Assembly (NCBI RefSeq): GCF_018860975.1
Contig: NZ_JAHKQI010000005.1
Location: 186,001-250,000 of the forward strand
Source: Lentibacter algarum
GTDB lineage: Bacteria > Pseudomonadota > Alphaproteobacteria > Rhodobacterales > Rhodobacteraceae
Length of the DNA: 64,000 nucleotides
Direction: 5' to 3'
Positions within the stretch are counted from its first letter, which is position 1; each line of letters opens with the position of its first letter. Shown one piece after another: positions 9,944 through 19,863 of this stretch. The notes under the pieces were generated by a model. It was not told where the DNA came from, ran no database searches, and saw only the letters and a list, made by a program, of their open reading frames with translations. The position numbers and the translations under genes were made by a program.

Positions 9944-10888
9944 ATGTCTGAATCAACCAACTTTCCCAAGCCGCAGTGTATCGCTGTCAACGGTGTTGAA
10001 CTTGAAGTGTTCGAAGCGGGGCAACACAATGCGGGCAACCCCATTGTCTTATGTCACGGTTGGCCCGAGCATGCTTTCTCCTGGCGCTTTCAGGTTCCTG
10101 CGCTCGTCGCGGCGGGCTATCATGTGATCATCCCGAACCAACGCGGTTACGGCAATTCGTCTTGCCCAACAGACGTGAAAGCCTATGGCATCACACAGCT
10201 CGCGGGAGATCTCACAGCGTTGCTTGATCACTATGGCTATAAAGACGCGACGTTTATTGGCCATGACTGGGGTGCGATTGTTGTCTGGGGGCTCACCTTG
10301 CTACATCCGAGCCGTGTCAGCCGTGTGATAAACCTGAGCGTGCCTTACTTGAACCTAGGAGAGAGACCTTGGGTCGAAACTATGGAAGCGGTTCTTGGTG
10401 CCGAGCACTATTTTGTGCAGTTCAACCGTGAGCCCGGCGTTGCCGATGCCGTGTTTGCAGAAGACACGGCCCGCTTTTTGCGCAACATGTATCGCAGGGG
10501 GCATCATGGGCATAGGCCCGCGCCGCGCGTGACATTGCTTAAGCTCGCCCGCGCCGAAACGCCCTTTGGCGACCCCGTGATGAGCGACGAAGACCTGTCT
10601 GTATTCGTCGCAGCATTCGAGAAGACCGGCTTCACCCCCGGCATCAATTGGTATCGCAACTTTGATAGTAATTGGCACCTGCTGAGCAAGGTGGATCCAA
10701 TCATCAAGCAGCCGACGCTGATGATCTACGGTGAATGGGACGCGGTACCGCAAAATCGCAAGCTCGCAGAGTTTGTGCCAAATGTTGACGTTGTCACGCT
10801 GGATTGCGGGCACTGGATTCAGCAGGAGCTGCCGGATGAGACAAACCGTGTGATCTTGAGCTGGCTTGAGAAACAGACCCTGTCTTAA
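9944..10888 (+). CDS. Alpha/beta hydrolase, epoxide hydrolase-like
   Basis: This 314-residue alpha/beta hydrolase has the HGWPE oxyanion motif (about residue 38) and the nucleophile elbow GHDWGA with Asp as nucleophile (about residue 107). It also has a C-terminal catalytic His in CGHWIQQE. An Asp nucleophile together with HGxP points to epoxide hydrolase or haloalkane dehalogenase chemistry rather than an esterase; the substrate cannot be read from sequence. ATG at 9944 follows an AAGG-type ribosome site. The gene stands alone between divergent hlyIII and the repeat at 10923. Confidence 0.8.
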   Translation: MSESTNFPKPQCIAVNGVELEVFEAGQHNAGNPIVLCHGWPEHAFSWRFQVPALVAAGYHVIIPNQRGYGNSSCPTDVKAYGITQLAGDLTALLDHYGYKDATFIGHDWGAIVVWGLTLLHPSRVSRVINLSVPYLNLGERPWVETMEAVLGAEHYFVQFNREPGVADAVFAEDTARFLRNMYRRGHHGHRPAPRVTLLKLARAETPFGDPVMSDEDLSVFVAAFEKTGFTPGINWYRNFDSNWHLLSKVDPIIKQPTLMIYGEWDAVPQNRKLAEFVPNVDVVTLDCGHWIQQELPDETNRVILSWLEKQTLS

Positions 10889-10922
10889 CGCTGTGTCTTA
10901 ACAAAGCATTACCGCGCGCGGC

Positions 10923-11043
10923 GTTAACCGCTGGTGTTAACCAAAAACACGCACGCCGGATCTGCACTGTTATATGCACTGTGGTATGCACGCATGCTGC
11001 ACAGGCCATTTCGGCGCTTTGGCGCAATGGTTAATGCGTTAAC
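10923..11043 (-). repeat. GTTAAC-flanked 12-bp triple repeat, copy 1 (minus orientation)
   Basis: On the minus strand, three abutting 12-mers occupy 10956-10991. The first is GTGCATACCACA (10980-10991), the second GTGCATATAACA (10968-10979), and the third GTGCAGATCCGG (10956-10967) is degenerate. GTTAAC hexamers lie on both sides (10923-10928, 10936-10941, 11038-11043). Related copies are at 19043 and 49511. Confidence 0.75.
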
Positions 11044-11156
11044 CTACTGGAGCGCTGCGGTAGGGGAGTGTTGATGAAGAGGTGTTATCTTGCTGAATAT
11101 ATGAGATAAAATCGTGTTTTTGAAGTGAGCTCGCAAGCTAGGGCGAGGAGAGGGCG

Positions 11157-11228
11157 ATGAAATCTGCAGCGCCTGAGCACCCCAAACGCCGAGTTTACTC
11201 TTTGCAAGCTGCACAAATAGGCGTATAG
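11157..11228 (+). CDS. Possible 23-residue leader peptide upstream of rpsT
   Basis: ATG at 11157 is preceded by GAGGAGAGGGCG, the strongest ribosome-site-like sequence in this gap. It opens a 23-codon frame ending in TAG at 11226-11228. The peptide is basic (KRR). There is no homology evidence. It could be a chance ORF or a short upstream ORF in the rpsT leader. Confidence 0.2.
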   Translation: MKSAAPEHPKRRVYSLQAAQIGV

Positions 11229-11345
11229 GCCCCCTCAATACATGCGTGTGCAGCCCGCTCTGGCTAGAATCACCACTTGGTGTCGGTCCCGTTTGGGCTT
11301 TGCATTGCGCTTAGAGAAATAGAAACCGAACCGAAAGAATTCAAA

Positions 11346-11609
11346 ATGGCCAATACACCACAAGCCAAAAAACGCGCCCGCCAGAACGAGCGCCGTTTTG
11401 CCGTCAACAAAGCCCGCCGCTCACGCGTTCGCACATTCCTGCGCGCCGTCGAGGAAGCGATCGAGTCAGGCGACAAAGAAGCCGCCTCAACAGCCCTGCG
11501 CGCCGCTCAGCCCGAGCTTATGCGCGGTGTCACAAAAGGCATCTTCCACAAGAACACAATCGCGCGCAAAATGTCGCGCCTGTCGGCCCGCGTTAAAGCA
11601 CTCGGCTAA
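11346..11609 (+). CDS. rpsT: 30S ribosomal protein S20
   Basis: The 87-residue, strongly basic, all-helical protein begins [17 protein letters not shown], the standard S20 N-terminus, and contains the conserved [12 protein letters not shown] segment. It binds 16S rRNA early in 30S assembly. An ORF start further upstream (11277) would add a non-conserved leader, so ATG at 11346 is preferred. A strong terminator follows. rpsT next to dnaA is a common order in this bacterial group. Confidence 0.97.
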   Translation: MANTPQAKKRARQNERRFAVNKARRSRVRTFLRAVEEAIESGDKEAASTALRAAQPELMRGVTKGIFHKNTIARKMSRLSARVKALG

Positions 11610-11636
11610 ACAATTCGTTCAACTTTGAACCACTAG

Positions 11637-11665
11637 CAGCCCTCGGGAAACCGGGGGCTGTTTTT
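11637..11665 (+). terminator. Intrinsic terminator of rpsT
   Basis: A 10-bp stem, CAGCCCTCGG with CCGGGGGCTG (one T-G pair), closes a GAAA tetraloop and runs directly into five Ts at 11661-11665. It starts 28 bp after the rpsT stop. Confidence 0.93.
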
Positions 11666-11669
11666 CGTT

Positions 11670-12050
11670 AGAGCCATATTTTTATGGCTTCTCAGAGACC
11701 TAAGAGATTCTTTTGCCGGTTTCACTGAGTCAAGCGTGAAGTTTCATTGCCCCAACTGCCAAGCTGTTGCTACTTTCACTCAAGCGATTCACTTCGCCTT
11801 GGGGGGACAGAACGCCAGTCGCTTAGGGAGTGCTGGCGCAGAGAGAATACTCTGACTGTCTTAAAGGTAATTTCGTCGGTCTGACTCACGCCAGTTTTGG
11901 CGCGGGTTTTGCTGTGGGAAAATGAGAATCGCCGATTTGATTGGGGAATGGTTAGGCGCGTTCGTCTGGCCTTGCAGTAACCAGCTTGCACCTGCGGTTT
12001 GCGTCGCAAATTGCGTGTGGGCGAGTTGAGATTTGAAGAACGGGATAAAG
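11670..12050 (+). promoter_or_regulatory. dnaA leader and promoter region with five GANTC sites
   Basis: This gap of about 380 bp has no supportable gene. It contains five GANTC sites, at 11706, 11727, 11786, 11883 and 11926. GANTC is the recognition sequence of the cell-cycle methylase CcrM in alphaproteobacteria. One loose DnaA-box-like 9-mer, TGTGGGAAA (11913-11921), differs at two positions from the consensus. I cannot place the promoter or call this oriC. Confidence 0.5.
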
Positions 12051-13415
12051 ATGACGGATGAACAATGGGGCCAGCTGCTAGACAACCTTCTCAAGATAGT
12101 CGGAAAGAATAGTTTTAAGAGTTGGATCGAGCCTCTTGAACCCGCCGGTGTAAGCGAACGCGTTGCGACGTTTAATGTCCCGACAACCTTCCTCGGCAAC
12201 TACGTTAAGCAGAACTTCGGTGATCAGATCCTCTACCAGATGATGGCGTTGAACATCGACGTTTCTCGCGTTCGTTTCATGGTTCCTGCCGGCGCACCAA
12301 AGCCTGCGGCAGCCCCCGCAAAAAACATCGACAAAACCCGCGCCGCCGCTCTATCTCCGGAGCGTGACGAGATCATCGCCTCGGCCCCTTTGGACGCAAA
12401 GTTTACCTTTGACAGCTTCGTAGTCGGCAAGCCAAACGAGCTTGCCCATGCCGCCGCAAAACGTGTTGCCGAAGGCGGGCCAGTGACGTTCAATCCGCTG
12501 TTTCTTTATGGCGGCGTTGGCCTTGGCAAAACGCACCTGATGCACGCAATCGCATGGGAGCTACAAACATCGCGGCCTGACCTCAACGTTGTTTTCCTCT
12601 CGGCAGAACAGTTTATGTATCGTTTCGTGCAAGCGCTGCGCGACCGTAAGATGATGGATTTCAAGCAACTTTTCCGCTCGGTTGATGTTTTGATGGTTGA
12701 TGATGTTCAGTTCATCGCTGGCAAAGACAGCACGCAGGAAGAGTTCTTTCACACCTTCAACGCATTGGTTGATCAGGGCAAACAAATCATCATTTCGGCT
12801 GATCGCGCCCCTGGTGAGATCAAAGGCCTTGAAGAGCGTATCAAGAGCCGTTTGCAATGTGGTCTCGTGGTTGACTTGCACCCGACAGACTATGAACTGC
12901 GCCTTGGCGTGCTTCAGTCAAAGGTTGAAGTTCAGCGTGCACAATATCCGCAGCTTGAGCTTGATGATGGTGTGCTTGAGTTCCTCGCGCACCGCATTTC
13001 TACCAACGTTCGTGTGCTCGAAGGTGCGCTGACGCGGCTGTTTGCTTTTGCCTCATTGGTCGGCCATCCGATCACGCTTGAGCTGGCGCAAGACTGTCTG
13101 GCTGATGTGCTACGCTCGTCGGAACGCAAAGTCAGCGTCGAGGAAATCCAGCGCAAGGTTTCTGATCACTTCAATATCCGTCTGTCGGATATGATCGGCC
13201 CAAAACGTGTGCGCAGCTTTGCTCGCCCGCGTCAGATGGCGATGTATCTGTGCAAACAACTCACCAGCCGCAGCTTGCCCGAGATCGGCCGCCGCTTTGG
13301 CGGGCGTGATCACACGACCGTCATGCACGGCGTTAAGCGTATCGAAGAGCTGCGCAATCAAGACGGTCAGATCGCGGAAGACCTCGAAATCCTGCGCCGG
13401 ATGCTCGAAGCCTGA
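12051..13415 (+). CDS. dnaA: Chromosomal replication initiator DnaA
   Basis: This 454-residue AAA+ initiator has all four expected regions. They are an N-terminal DnaB/partner domain, a short Ala/Pro-rich linker (about 85-115), the ATPase with Walker A GGVGLGKTHL and Walker B VLMVDDVQF, and the C-terminal DNA-binding signature GGRDHTTVMHGVKRIEEL. ATG at 12051 is preceded by GGGATAAAG; an in-frame TTG at 12033 would add MKNGIK and is less likely. It binds DnaA boxes to open the origin and is followed by dnaN-recF-gyrB. Confidence 0.98.
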   Translation: MTDEQWGQLLDNLLKIVGKNSFKSWIEPLEPAGVSERVATFNVPTTFLGNYVKQNFGDQILYQMMALNIDVSRVRFMVPAGAPKPAAAPAKNIDKTRAAALSPERDEIIASAPLDAKFTFDSFVVGKPNELAHAAAKRVAEGGPVTFNPLFLYGGVGLGKTHLMHAIAWELQTSRPDLNVVFLSAEQFMYRFVQALRDRKMMDFKQLFRSVDVLMVDDVQFIAGKDSTQEEFFHTFNALVDQGKQIIISADRAPGEIKGLEERIKSRLQCGLVVDLHPTDYELRLGVLQSKVEVQRAQYPQLELDDGVLEFLAHRISTNVRVLEGALTRLFAFASLVGHPITLELAQDCLADVLRSSERKVSVEEIQRKVSDHFNIRLSDMIGPKRVRSFARPRQMAMYLCKQLTSRSLPEIGRRFGGRDHTTVMHGVKRIEELRNQDGQIAEDLEILRRMLEA

Positions 13416-13476
13416 GCGCTTAGTAGCGTTCGGTGCGATGATTGCAGCTTGACCCCGTGCTTGATCCGTCGGACAA

Positions 13477-13521
13477 CTCAAGAAACCACTTGAGATGATG
13501 GCGGAATGGGGTAAATTACCC
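13477..13521 (+). promoter_or_regulatory. Paired inverted repeats in the dnaA-dnaN gap
   Basis: CTCAAG and CTTGAG (13477-13482, 13489-13494) form a 6-bp inverted repeat. Fifteen bp later GGGTAA-A-TTACCC (13509-13521) is a perfect 13-bp palindrome with a one-base centre. Both lie 27-71 bp before the dnaN ATG, where a promoter or operator is expected. No regulator is identified. Confidence 0.4.
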
Positions 13522-13547
13522 ATCCCGCAGCACATAGGAGCGAGCGC

Positions 13548-14666
13548 ATGAAATTCAGCATCGAGAGAGCAGATCTGCTCAAGGCCGTCGCACAGGCCCA
13601 GTCAGTTGTTGAGCGCCGCAATACCATACCGATTTTGGCAAACGTGTTGATGGAAGCCGAGGGCAACGATGTTCGCTTTCGTGCCACGGATCTCGACATC
13701 GAAGTTGTTGACCGCGCCAACGCGCAAGTCGAACGCGCAGGTGCTACAACTGTTGCCGCTGTTACACTGCACGAGATTGTTCGCAAGCTCCCCGATGGCG
13801 CGCTTGTAACGCTGTCTGATGATGGCGCTTCCGGGCGCTTGACGGTTGAGGCTGGCCGTTCAAACTTCTCACTTGCAACGCTGCCGAAGGAAGATTTTCC
13901 TGTCATGGCGAGCTCTGAGTATTCGTCAAACTTCTCAGCGCCTGCACCCATGCTGCGCCGTCTGTTCGATAAGTCGAAGTTCGCGATTTCGACAGAAGAA
14001 ACGCGCTACTACCTCAACGGTGTCTACATGCACGTGTCTGATGCCGACGGCGGCAAAGTGCTGCGCTGCGTGGCCACTGACGGTCACCGCCTAGCGCGTA
14101 TCGACGCTGATTTGCCCGAGGGTGCCTCTGCCATGCCGGGCGTTATCGTTCCGCGGAAAACGGTTGGTGAATTGCGCAAGCTTTTGGAAGATGATGAAGC
14201 GCAGATTGCAGTTTCGGTTTCCGAAACCAAGATCCGTTTTGCGACACCCGACATCACCCTGACATCAAAGGTGATCGACGGGACTTTCCCCGACTACACC
14301 CGCGTCATTCCGCAGGGCAACACCCGCAAGCTTGAAGTTGATGCAGCCGAATTTGCGCAGGCGGTTGACCGAGTTGCGACAGTGTCGTCCGAGCGCTCGC
14401 GTGCTGTGAAGCTGACACTTGGGGAAGACAAGCTTGTGCTCTCGGTGAACGCCCCTGATAGCGGTGCGGCTGAAGATGAGCTCGTGGTTGCCTACGGCGA
14501 CGAGCGGCTGGAAATTGGCTTTAATGCCAAATACTTACTCGAAATTGCAAGTCAGGTTGACCGCGAGAACGCGGTGTTCATGTTTAACTCGTCGGGCGAT
14601 CCGGTTTTGATGCGCGAAGGCAATGATACTTCGGCTGTCTATGTCGTCATGCCAATGCGTGTTTGA
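13548..14666 (+). CDS. dnaN: DNA polymerase III beta subunit (sliding clamp)
   Basis: This 372-residue protein has the clamp fold and conserved segments of DnaN. These are the N-terminal ERRNTIPILANVL, ATDGHRLARID in the middle domain, and the family C-terminus ending in the hydrophobic MPMRV peptide that forms part of the partner pocket. It forms the dimeric ring that tethers polymerase III to DNA. ATG at 13548 follows AGGAGCGAGCGC. Its position between dnaA and recF is canonical. Confidence 0.98.
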   Translation: MKFSIERADLLKAVAQAQSVVERRNTIPILANVLMEAEGNDVRFRATDLDIEVVDRANAQVERAGATTVAAVTLHEIVRKLPDGALVTLSDDGASGRLTVEAGRSNFSLATLPKEDFPVMASSEYSSNFSAPAPMLRRLFDKSKFAISTEETRYYLNGVYMHVSDADGGKVLRCVATDGHRLARIDADLPEGASAMPGVIVPRKTVGELRKLLEDDEAQIAVSVSETKIRFATPDITLTSKVIDGTFPDYTRVIPQGNTRKLEVDAAEFAQAVDRVATVSSERSRAVKLTLGEDKLVLSVNAPDSGAAEDELVVAYGDERLEIGFNAKYLLEIASQVDRENAVFMFNSSGDPVLMREGNDTSAVYVVMPMRV

Positions 14667-14693
14667 AGGCAAACGCGATAAGGGGCGAGCGCG

Positions 14694-15800
14694 ATGAATG
14701 AGCTTGCCCTGACGAATTTGACCCTGTCACATTTTCGCTCACACCTGACCACGCGCATCGAAGTTGACGCGCGCCCTGTGGCAATTTTTGGCTCGAACGG
14801 AGCCGGCAAAACCAACATACTCGAAGCGGTTTCGATGTTCTCTCCGGGGCGCGGTATGCGGCGTATGGCGGCTAAGGACATGGCGCGCAGGCCCGAAGCC
14901 ATCGGATGGAAGCTGACGGGGCTTTTGAGCAGTCAAGGCCGCGTGCACGAGGTTGAGACGTACTCGGAAGGCGAAGCCGCCCGGTTGGTGAAGATCGACG
15001 GCAAACCCGCAGCGCAAACGGCGCTTGGACGGCTGGCGCGCATGGTCTGGTTGATCCCGTCGATGGACAGACTCTGGATTGAAGGGGCAGAGGGACGTAG
15101 GCGCTTTTTGGACCGCACAACGTTGAGCTTTTTTCCCGAGCACTCCGACCTCTCGCTTGAGTATGAAAAGGCGATGCGCGAGCGCAACCGTTTACTCAAG
15201 GCCGAGGTGCGCGATGCACATTGGTATGCCGCGCTAGAAGCTCAGATGGCCAAGAGTGGAAGCGCCATTTATTCCAATAGGTTGAAGGCTTTAGACCGTT
15301 TGCAAGAGGCCCAAGAGGCCGCAGAAACCGGCTTTCCAAGCGCCGAGTTGGTCCTCATGCAAAGTGAAGGTGAGATGCCTGAAACCGAGGATGATTTTGC
15401 CGAAGCACTGGCCGAAAGCCGCTTTCGAGACATGGCCGCTGGGCGCACACTTGTCGGGCCGCACCGCACTGACATGCACGGGGTTTACGCAGCCAAAGGC
15501 GTCCCGGCCAAAGACTGTTCGACAGGCGAGCAAAAGGCGCTGTTGATATCTCTGATCTTGGCCAATGCGCGCGCGCTCAAGGAAGAGTTGGGTGCGCCGC
15601 CGATCGTTTTGCTCGATGAGGTTGCTGCACACCTTGATGCTGATCGCCGTGCGGCGCTTTACGATGAAATTTGTGCTCTGGGGGCACAAGCGTGGATGAC
15701 GGGCACAGGCCCCGAACTGTTTGCGGAATTGGGCGGAAGATCACAGCTCTTGCGGGTTGACGAGGCCGATGGCAACTCACATGTCACCGCGCTTGTTTGA
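14694..15800 (+). CDS. recF: DNA replication and repair protein RecF
   Basis: This 368-residue ABC-type ATPase has Walker A GSNGAGKTN (about residues 32-40), signature CSTGEQKALL (about 277-286) and Walker B IVLLDEVAAHLD (about 303-314). RecF acts with RecO and RecR to load RecA at single-strand gaps. The gene starts 28 bp after dnaN and has its own GGGGCGAG ribosome site. Its last 24 bp overlap the 3' end of a small gene on the other strand. Confidence 0.96.
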   Translation: MNELALTNLTLSHFRSHLTTRIEVDARPVAIFGSNGAGKTNILEAVSMFSPGRGMRRMAAKDMARRPEAIGWKLTGLLSSQGRVHEVETYSEGEAARLVKIDGKPAAQTALGRLARMVWLIPSMDRLWIEGAEGRRRFLDRTTLSFFPEHSDLSLEYEKAMRERNRLLKAEVRDAHWYAALEAQMAKSGSAIYSNRLKALDRLQEAQEAAETGFPSAELVLMQSEGEMPETEDDFAEALAESRFRDMAAGRTLVGPHRTDMHGVYAAKGVPAKDCSTGEQKALLISLILANARALKEELGAPPIVLLDEVAAHLDADRRAALYDEICALGAQAWMTGTGPELFAELGGRSQLLRVDEADGNSHVTALV

Positions 15801-16007
15801 CCAGGACTGATAGGCAGTCTGAGCAAGGGCAACGGCGAGTGCCAAGCTCGAGGCCGGCAGCATTAAAGAGAACACATAGTGATAGTTCCCTTGTCCGAGC
15901 AGAAACCCGAAGGCCGTCATGTTCAAGCCCCCGAGAGCGAGTGCCTCAAGCGGTGACCAAAGCTGTAAATCGGCGGGTGAGTTTGGCGGGCCGTTTACTG
16001 TTTTCAT
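15777..16007 (-). CDS. Small two-helix membrane protein antisense to the recF end
   Basis: The open frame extends to 16319, into the gyrB start, but ATG at 16007 is preceded by GGAG at good spacing and gives a sensible 76-residue protein. Two hydrophobic segments (about residues 20-38 and 45-65) are followed by a basic tail, SNKRGDM. I recognise no family. It is convergent with recF, overlapping by 24 bp, and divergent from gyrB. The upstream part of the ORF runs through the gyrB promoter and is probably not coding. Confidence 0.5.
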   Translation of the reverse strand: MKTVNGPPNSPADLQLWSPLEALALGGLNMTAFGFLLGQGNYHYVFSLMLPASSLALAVALAQTAYQSWSNKRGDM

Positions 16008-16155
16008 GTTAGAAACTCCACGGTTTACAGGCTTCGAACCTGCTTGGAAAACTGCTGAGAATGCAGTGCGAAACCAAGACATGACTGCGGCGAAGCTATG
16101 CCGTTTGTGAACAATCTGACGTAGCTCCAAAAAGCGCAAAACATAGCGGTTTGGC

Positions 16156-16184
16156 GTGACAATCCCCCTCATTGCCCGTATAAA
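16156..16184 (+). promoter_or_regulatory. Likely sigma-70-type promoter of gyrB
   Basis: GTGACA (16156-16161) and TATAAA (16179-16184) are separated by exactly 17 bp. The -10 element ends 28 bp before the gyrB ATG, which leaves a short leader. Confidence 0.5.
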
Positions 16185-16212
16185 ATGACAAAACCGCAAA
16201 GGATCTGTGTGA

Positions 16213-18630
<2,418 letters not shown>

Positions 18631-18635
18631 GAAGT

Positions 18636-18962
18636 TTAGTCTTTCACCGCACGAATGAGTTTGCGCTCCAGAACGCGTAGAACAGCCTTGAGATCATGGC
18701 CTCGTTTGAGGGTCTGACCGTCCATCGCAACGACGCTATACATGCCTTGACGGTTGCGCAGTTTCGGGTGCTTCTCGATGCGGTAAAGCGGGTGTTCGGC
18801 GGTGCGCCGGAAGATGGAAAACACTGCGTGATCTTTCAAGCAAGAGATGCCGTAATCGCGCCATTCTCCGGCAGCAACCATGCGGCCATAGAGCGACAGG
18901 ATGATAGCGAGTTCTGTGCGGTGAAAGGCGGTTTGCATGCCTGTTTGGGGTGCCATGTTCAT
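18636..18962 (-). CDS. DUF2794 family protein
   Basis: This 108-residue soluble protein matches the alphaproteobacterial DUF2794 family by its segments LYGRMVAAGEWRDYGI and HPLYRIEKHPKLRNRQG and its C-terminal LKRGHDLKAVLRVLERK. No function is known. It converges with gyrB, with five bp between the stops. Upstream lies copy 2 of the 12-bp triple repeat, which may contain its promoter. ATG at 18962 or the internal ATG at 18956 (MAPQTG) could start it. Confidence 0.75.
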   Translation of the reverse strand: MNMAPQTGMQTAFHRTELAIILSLYGRMVAAGEWRDYGISCLKDHAVFSIFRRTAEHPLYRIEKHPKLRNRQGMYSVVAMDGQTLKRGHDLKAVLRVLERKLIRAVKD

Positions 18963-19013
18963 GCTGTCAGCTTTGCTGCGAAACGGGTTTTATGCAAGCT
19001 TTGTGTTGCAAAG

Positions 19014-19112
19014 GTTAACGCGCATATGCCTCTGCGCAACGCGTGCATACCACAGTGCATACCACAGTGCATAATGCGTGCTGACAGTTTTAAGAGCGGC
19101 GAAAACGTTAAT
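19014..19112 (+). repeat. GTTAAC-flanked 12-bp triple repeat, copy 2
   Basis: Two identical 12-mers GTGCATACCACA (19043-19054, 19055-19066) are followed by GTGCATAATGCG (19067-19078) and TGC. Upstream is GTTAAC (19014-19019); downstream is the imperfect form GTTAAT (19107-19112). The unit sits between the start of the DUF2794 gene and the 3' end of the ArsR-like gene. The third unit and its TGC tail are identical in copy 3. Confidence 0.8.
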
Positions 19113-19127
19113 GCGCCGCGTCAAAGG

Positions 19128-19799
19128 TTAATATCGATCAGCAGAAATATCGAGCAACTCGGCAAATGCGCTACGGCCAAGCGGGGTGATTTCCAGAAAC
19201 CGCGCGTCGCGTTTAGGGCGCATCACCCAGCGCTCTGCGAGGGCATTTTCAAGCAGCGCCGTGCCCATAGGCCCCGCGATGTGATGTTTGCGTTCAGACC
19301 AATCAAGGCAGCATTTGGCAAAGGGCTGTTTGCGGGGGCGTTCGGGCAGGGTGACGCCGAGCTTGCCCCAGATAGCTGAGGGCTGTGCCGCGAAGTTTCC
19401 GTTTTCCTCCAGCAGCAACTTTTTGCGGGTGAGGGCTGTGGTGATCTCGATGGCGAGGCGACCAGCGAGGTGATTGTAGCAAGACCGCGCGCGGCGCAAC
19501 TCGGGAGGGGTGCTGGCTGGCAGAGGGTTTGCTGTGAGCGTCGAGAGCATTTCGAGCGCGCTGGCGACGTCTTCGGAGGCGATCCGGTGATAGGCGTGGC
19601 GGCCCGATTTGAGGCGCGTGATCAGGCCGGCATACTCAAGCCGGTCAAGATGCGCTGTCGCGGTTTGAGGAGTGATCGCGGCATAGGTTGCGAGCTCTTT
19701 GTTAGTGAAGGCGCGGCCATCCATGAGCGCGGTGAGCATGCGGGCACGGGAAGGGTGCGCGAGGGCGTCACCGAGGATATCCAGGCGGTCAGTTTCCAT
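19128..19799 (-). CDS. ArsR/SmtB-type winged-helix regulator with a long C-terminal domain
   Basis: Residues 1-85 form an ArsR-type winged helix (LAHPSRARMLTALMDGRAFT, then an HTH with ITPQTATAHLDRLEYAGLI). The remaining 140 residues resemble other helix-turn-helix proteins of this group and contain a CC pair (KCCLDWSER) near residue 167. That pair could bind metal or respond to redox state, but no classical ArsR metal box is evident. The ligand and targets are unknown. It stands alone downstream of tgt, with 64 bp between them. Confidence 0.75.
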   Translation of the reverse strand: METDRLDILGDALAHPSRARMLTALMDGRAFTNKELATYAAITPQTATAHLDRLEYAGLITRLKSGRHAYHRIASEDVASALEMLSTLTANPLPASTPPELRRARSCYNHLAGRLAIEITTALTRKKLLLEENGNFAAQPSAIWGKLGVTLPERPRKQPFAKCCLDWSERKHHIAGPMGTALLENALAERWVMRPKRDARFLEITPLGRSAFAELLDISADRY

Positions 19800-19863
19800 A
19801 CCGCCAGGTTAGATCGCGAGATGCCGACAGCAAAGCAATAACATTTCGGTTGTGAGCGAAGGG

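Larger units (their letters stand above)
10889..11345. other. Intergenic stretch between the hydrolase gene and rpsT
   Basis: These 457 bp hold one copy of the GTTAAC-flanked 12-bp triple repeat and a possible 23-codon ORF with a strong ribosome site. They presumably also hold the rpsT promoter. I see no RNA gene and no clear terminator for the hydrolase gene. Confidence 0.6.

Noticed and set aside
10923-11043. CtrA binding sites around the GTTAAC motifs
   Set aside because: The TTAA pairs here are 9 or 4 bp apart, not the 7 bp expected for CtrA.
11670-12050. Chromosome origin upstream of dnaA
   Set aside because: Only one poor DnaA-box-like 9-mer and no AT-rich unwinding element were seen; in this group the origin is often elsewhere.
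19043-19081. CRISPR-like array
   Set aside because: The 12-bp units abut without spacers, and no cas genes are present.
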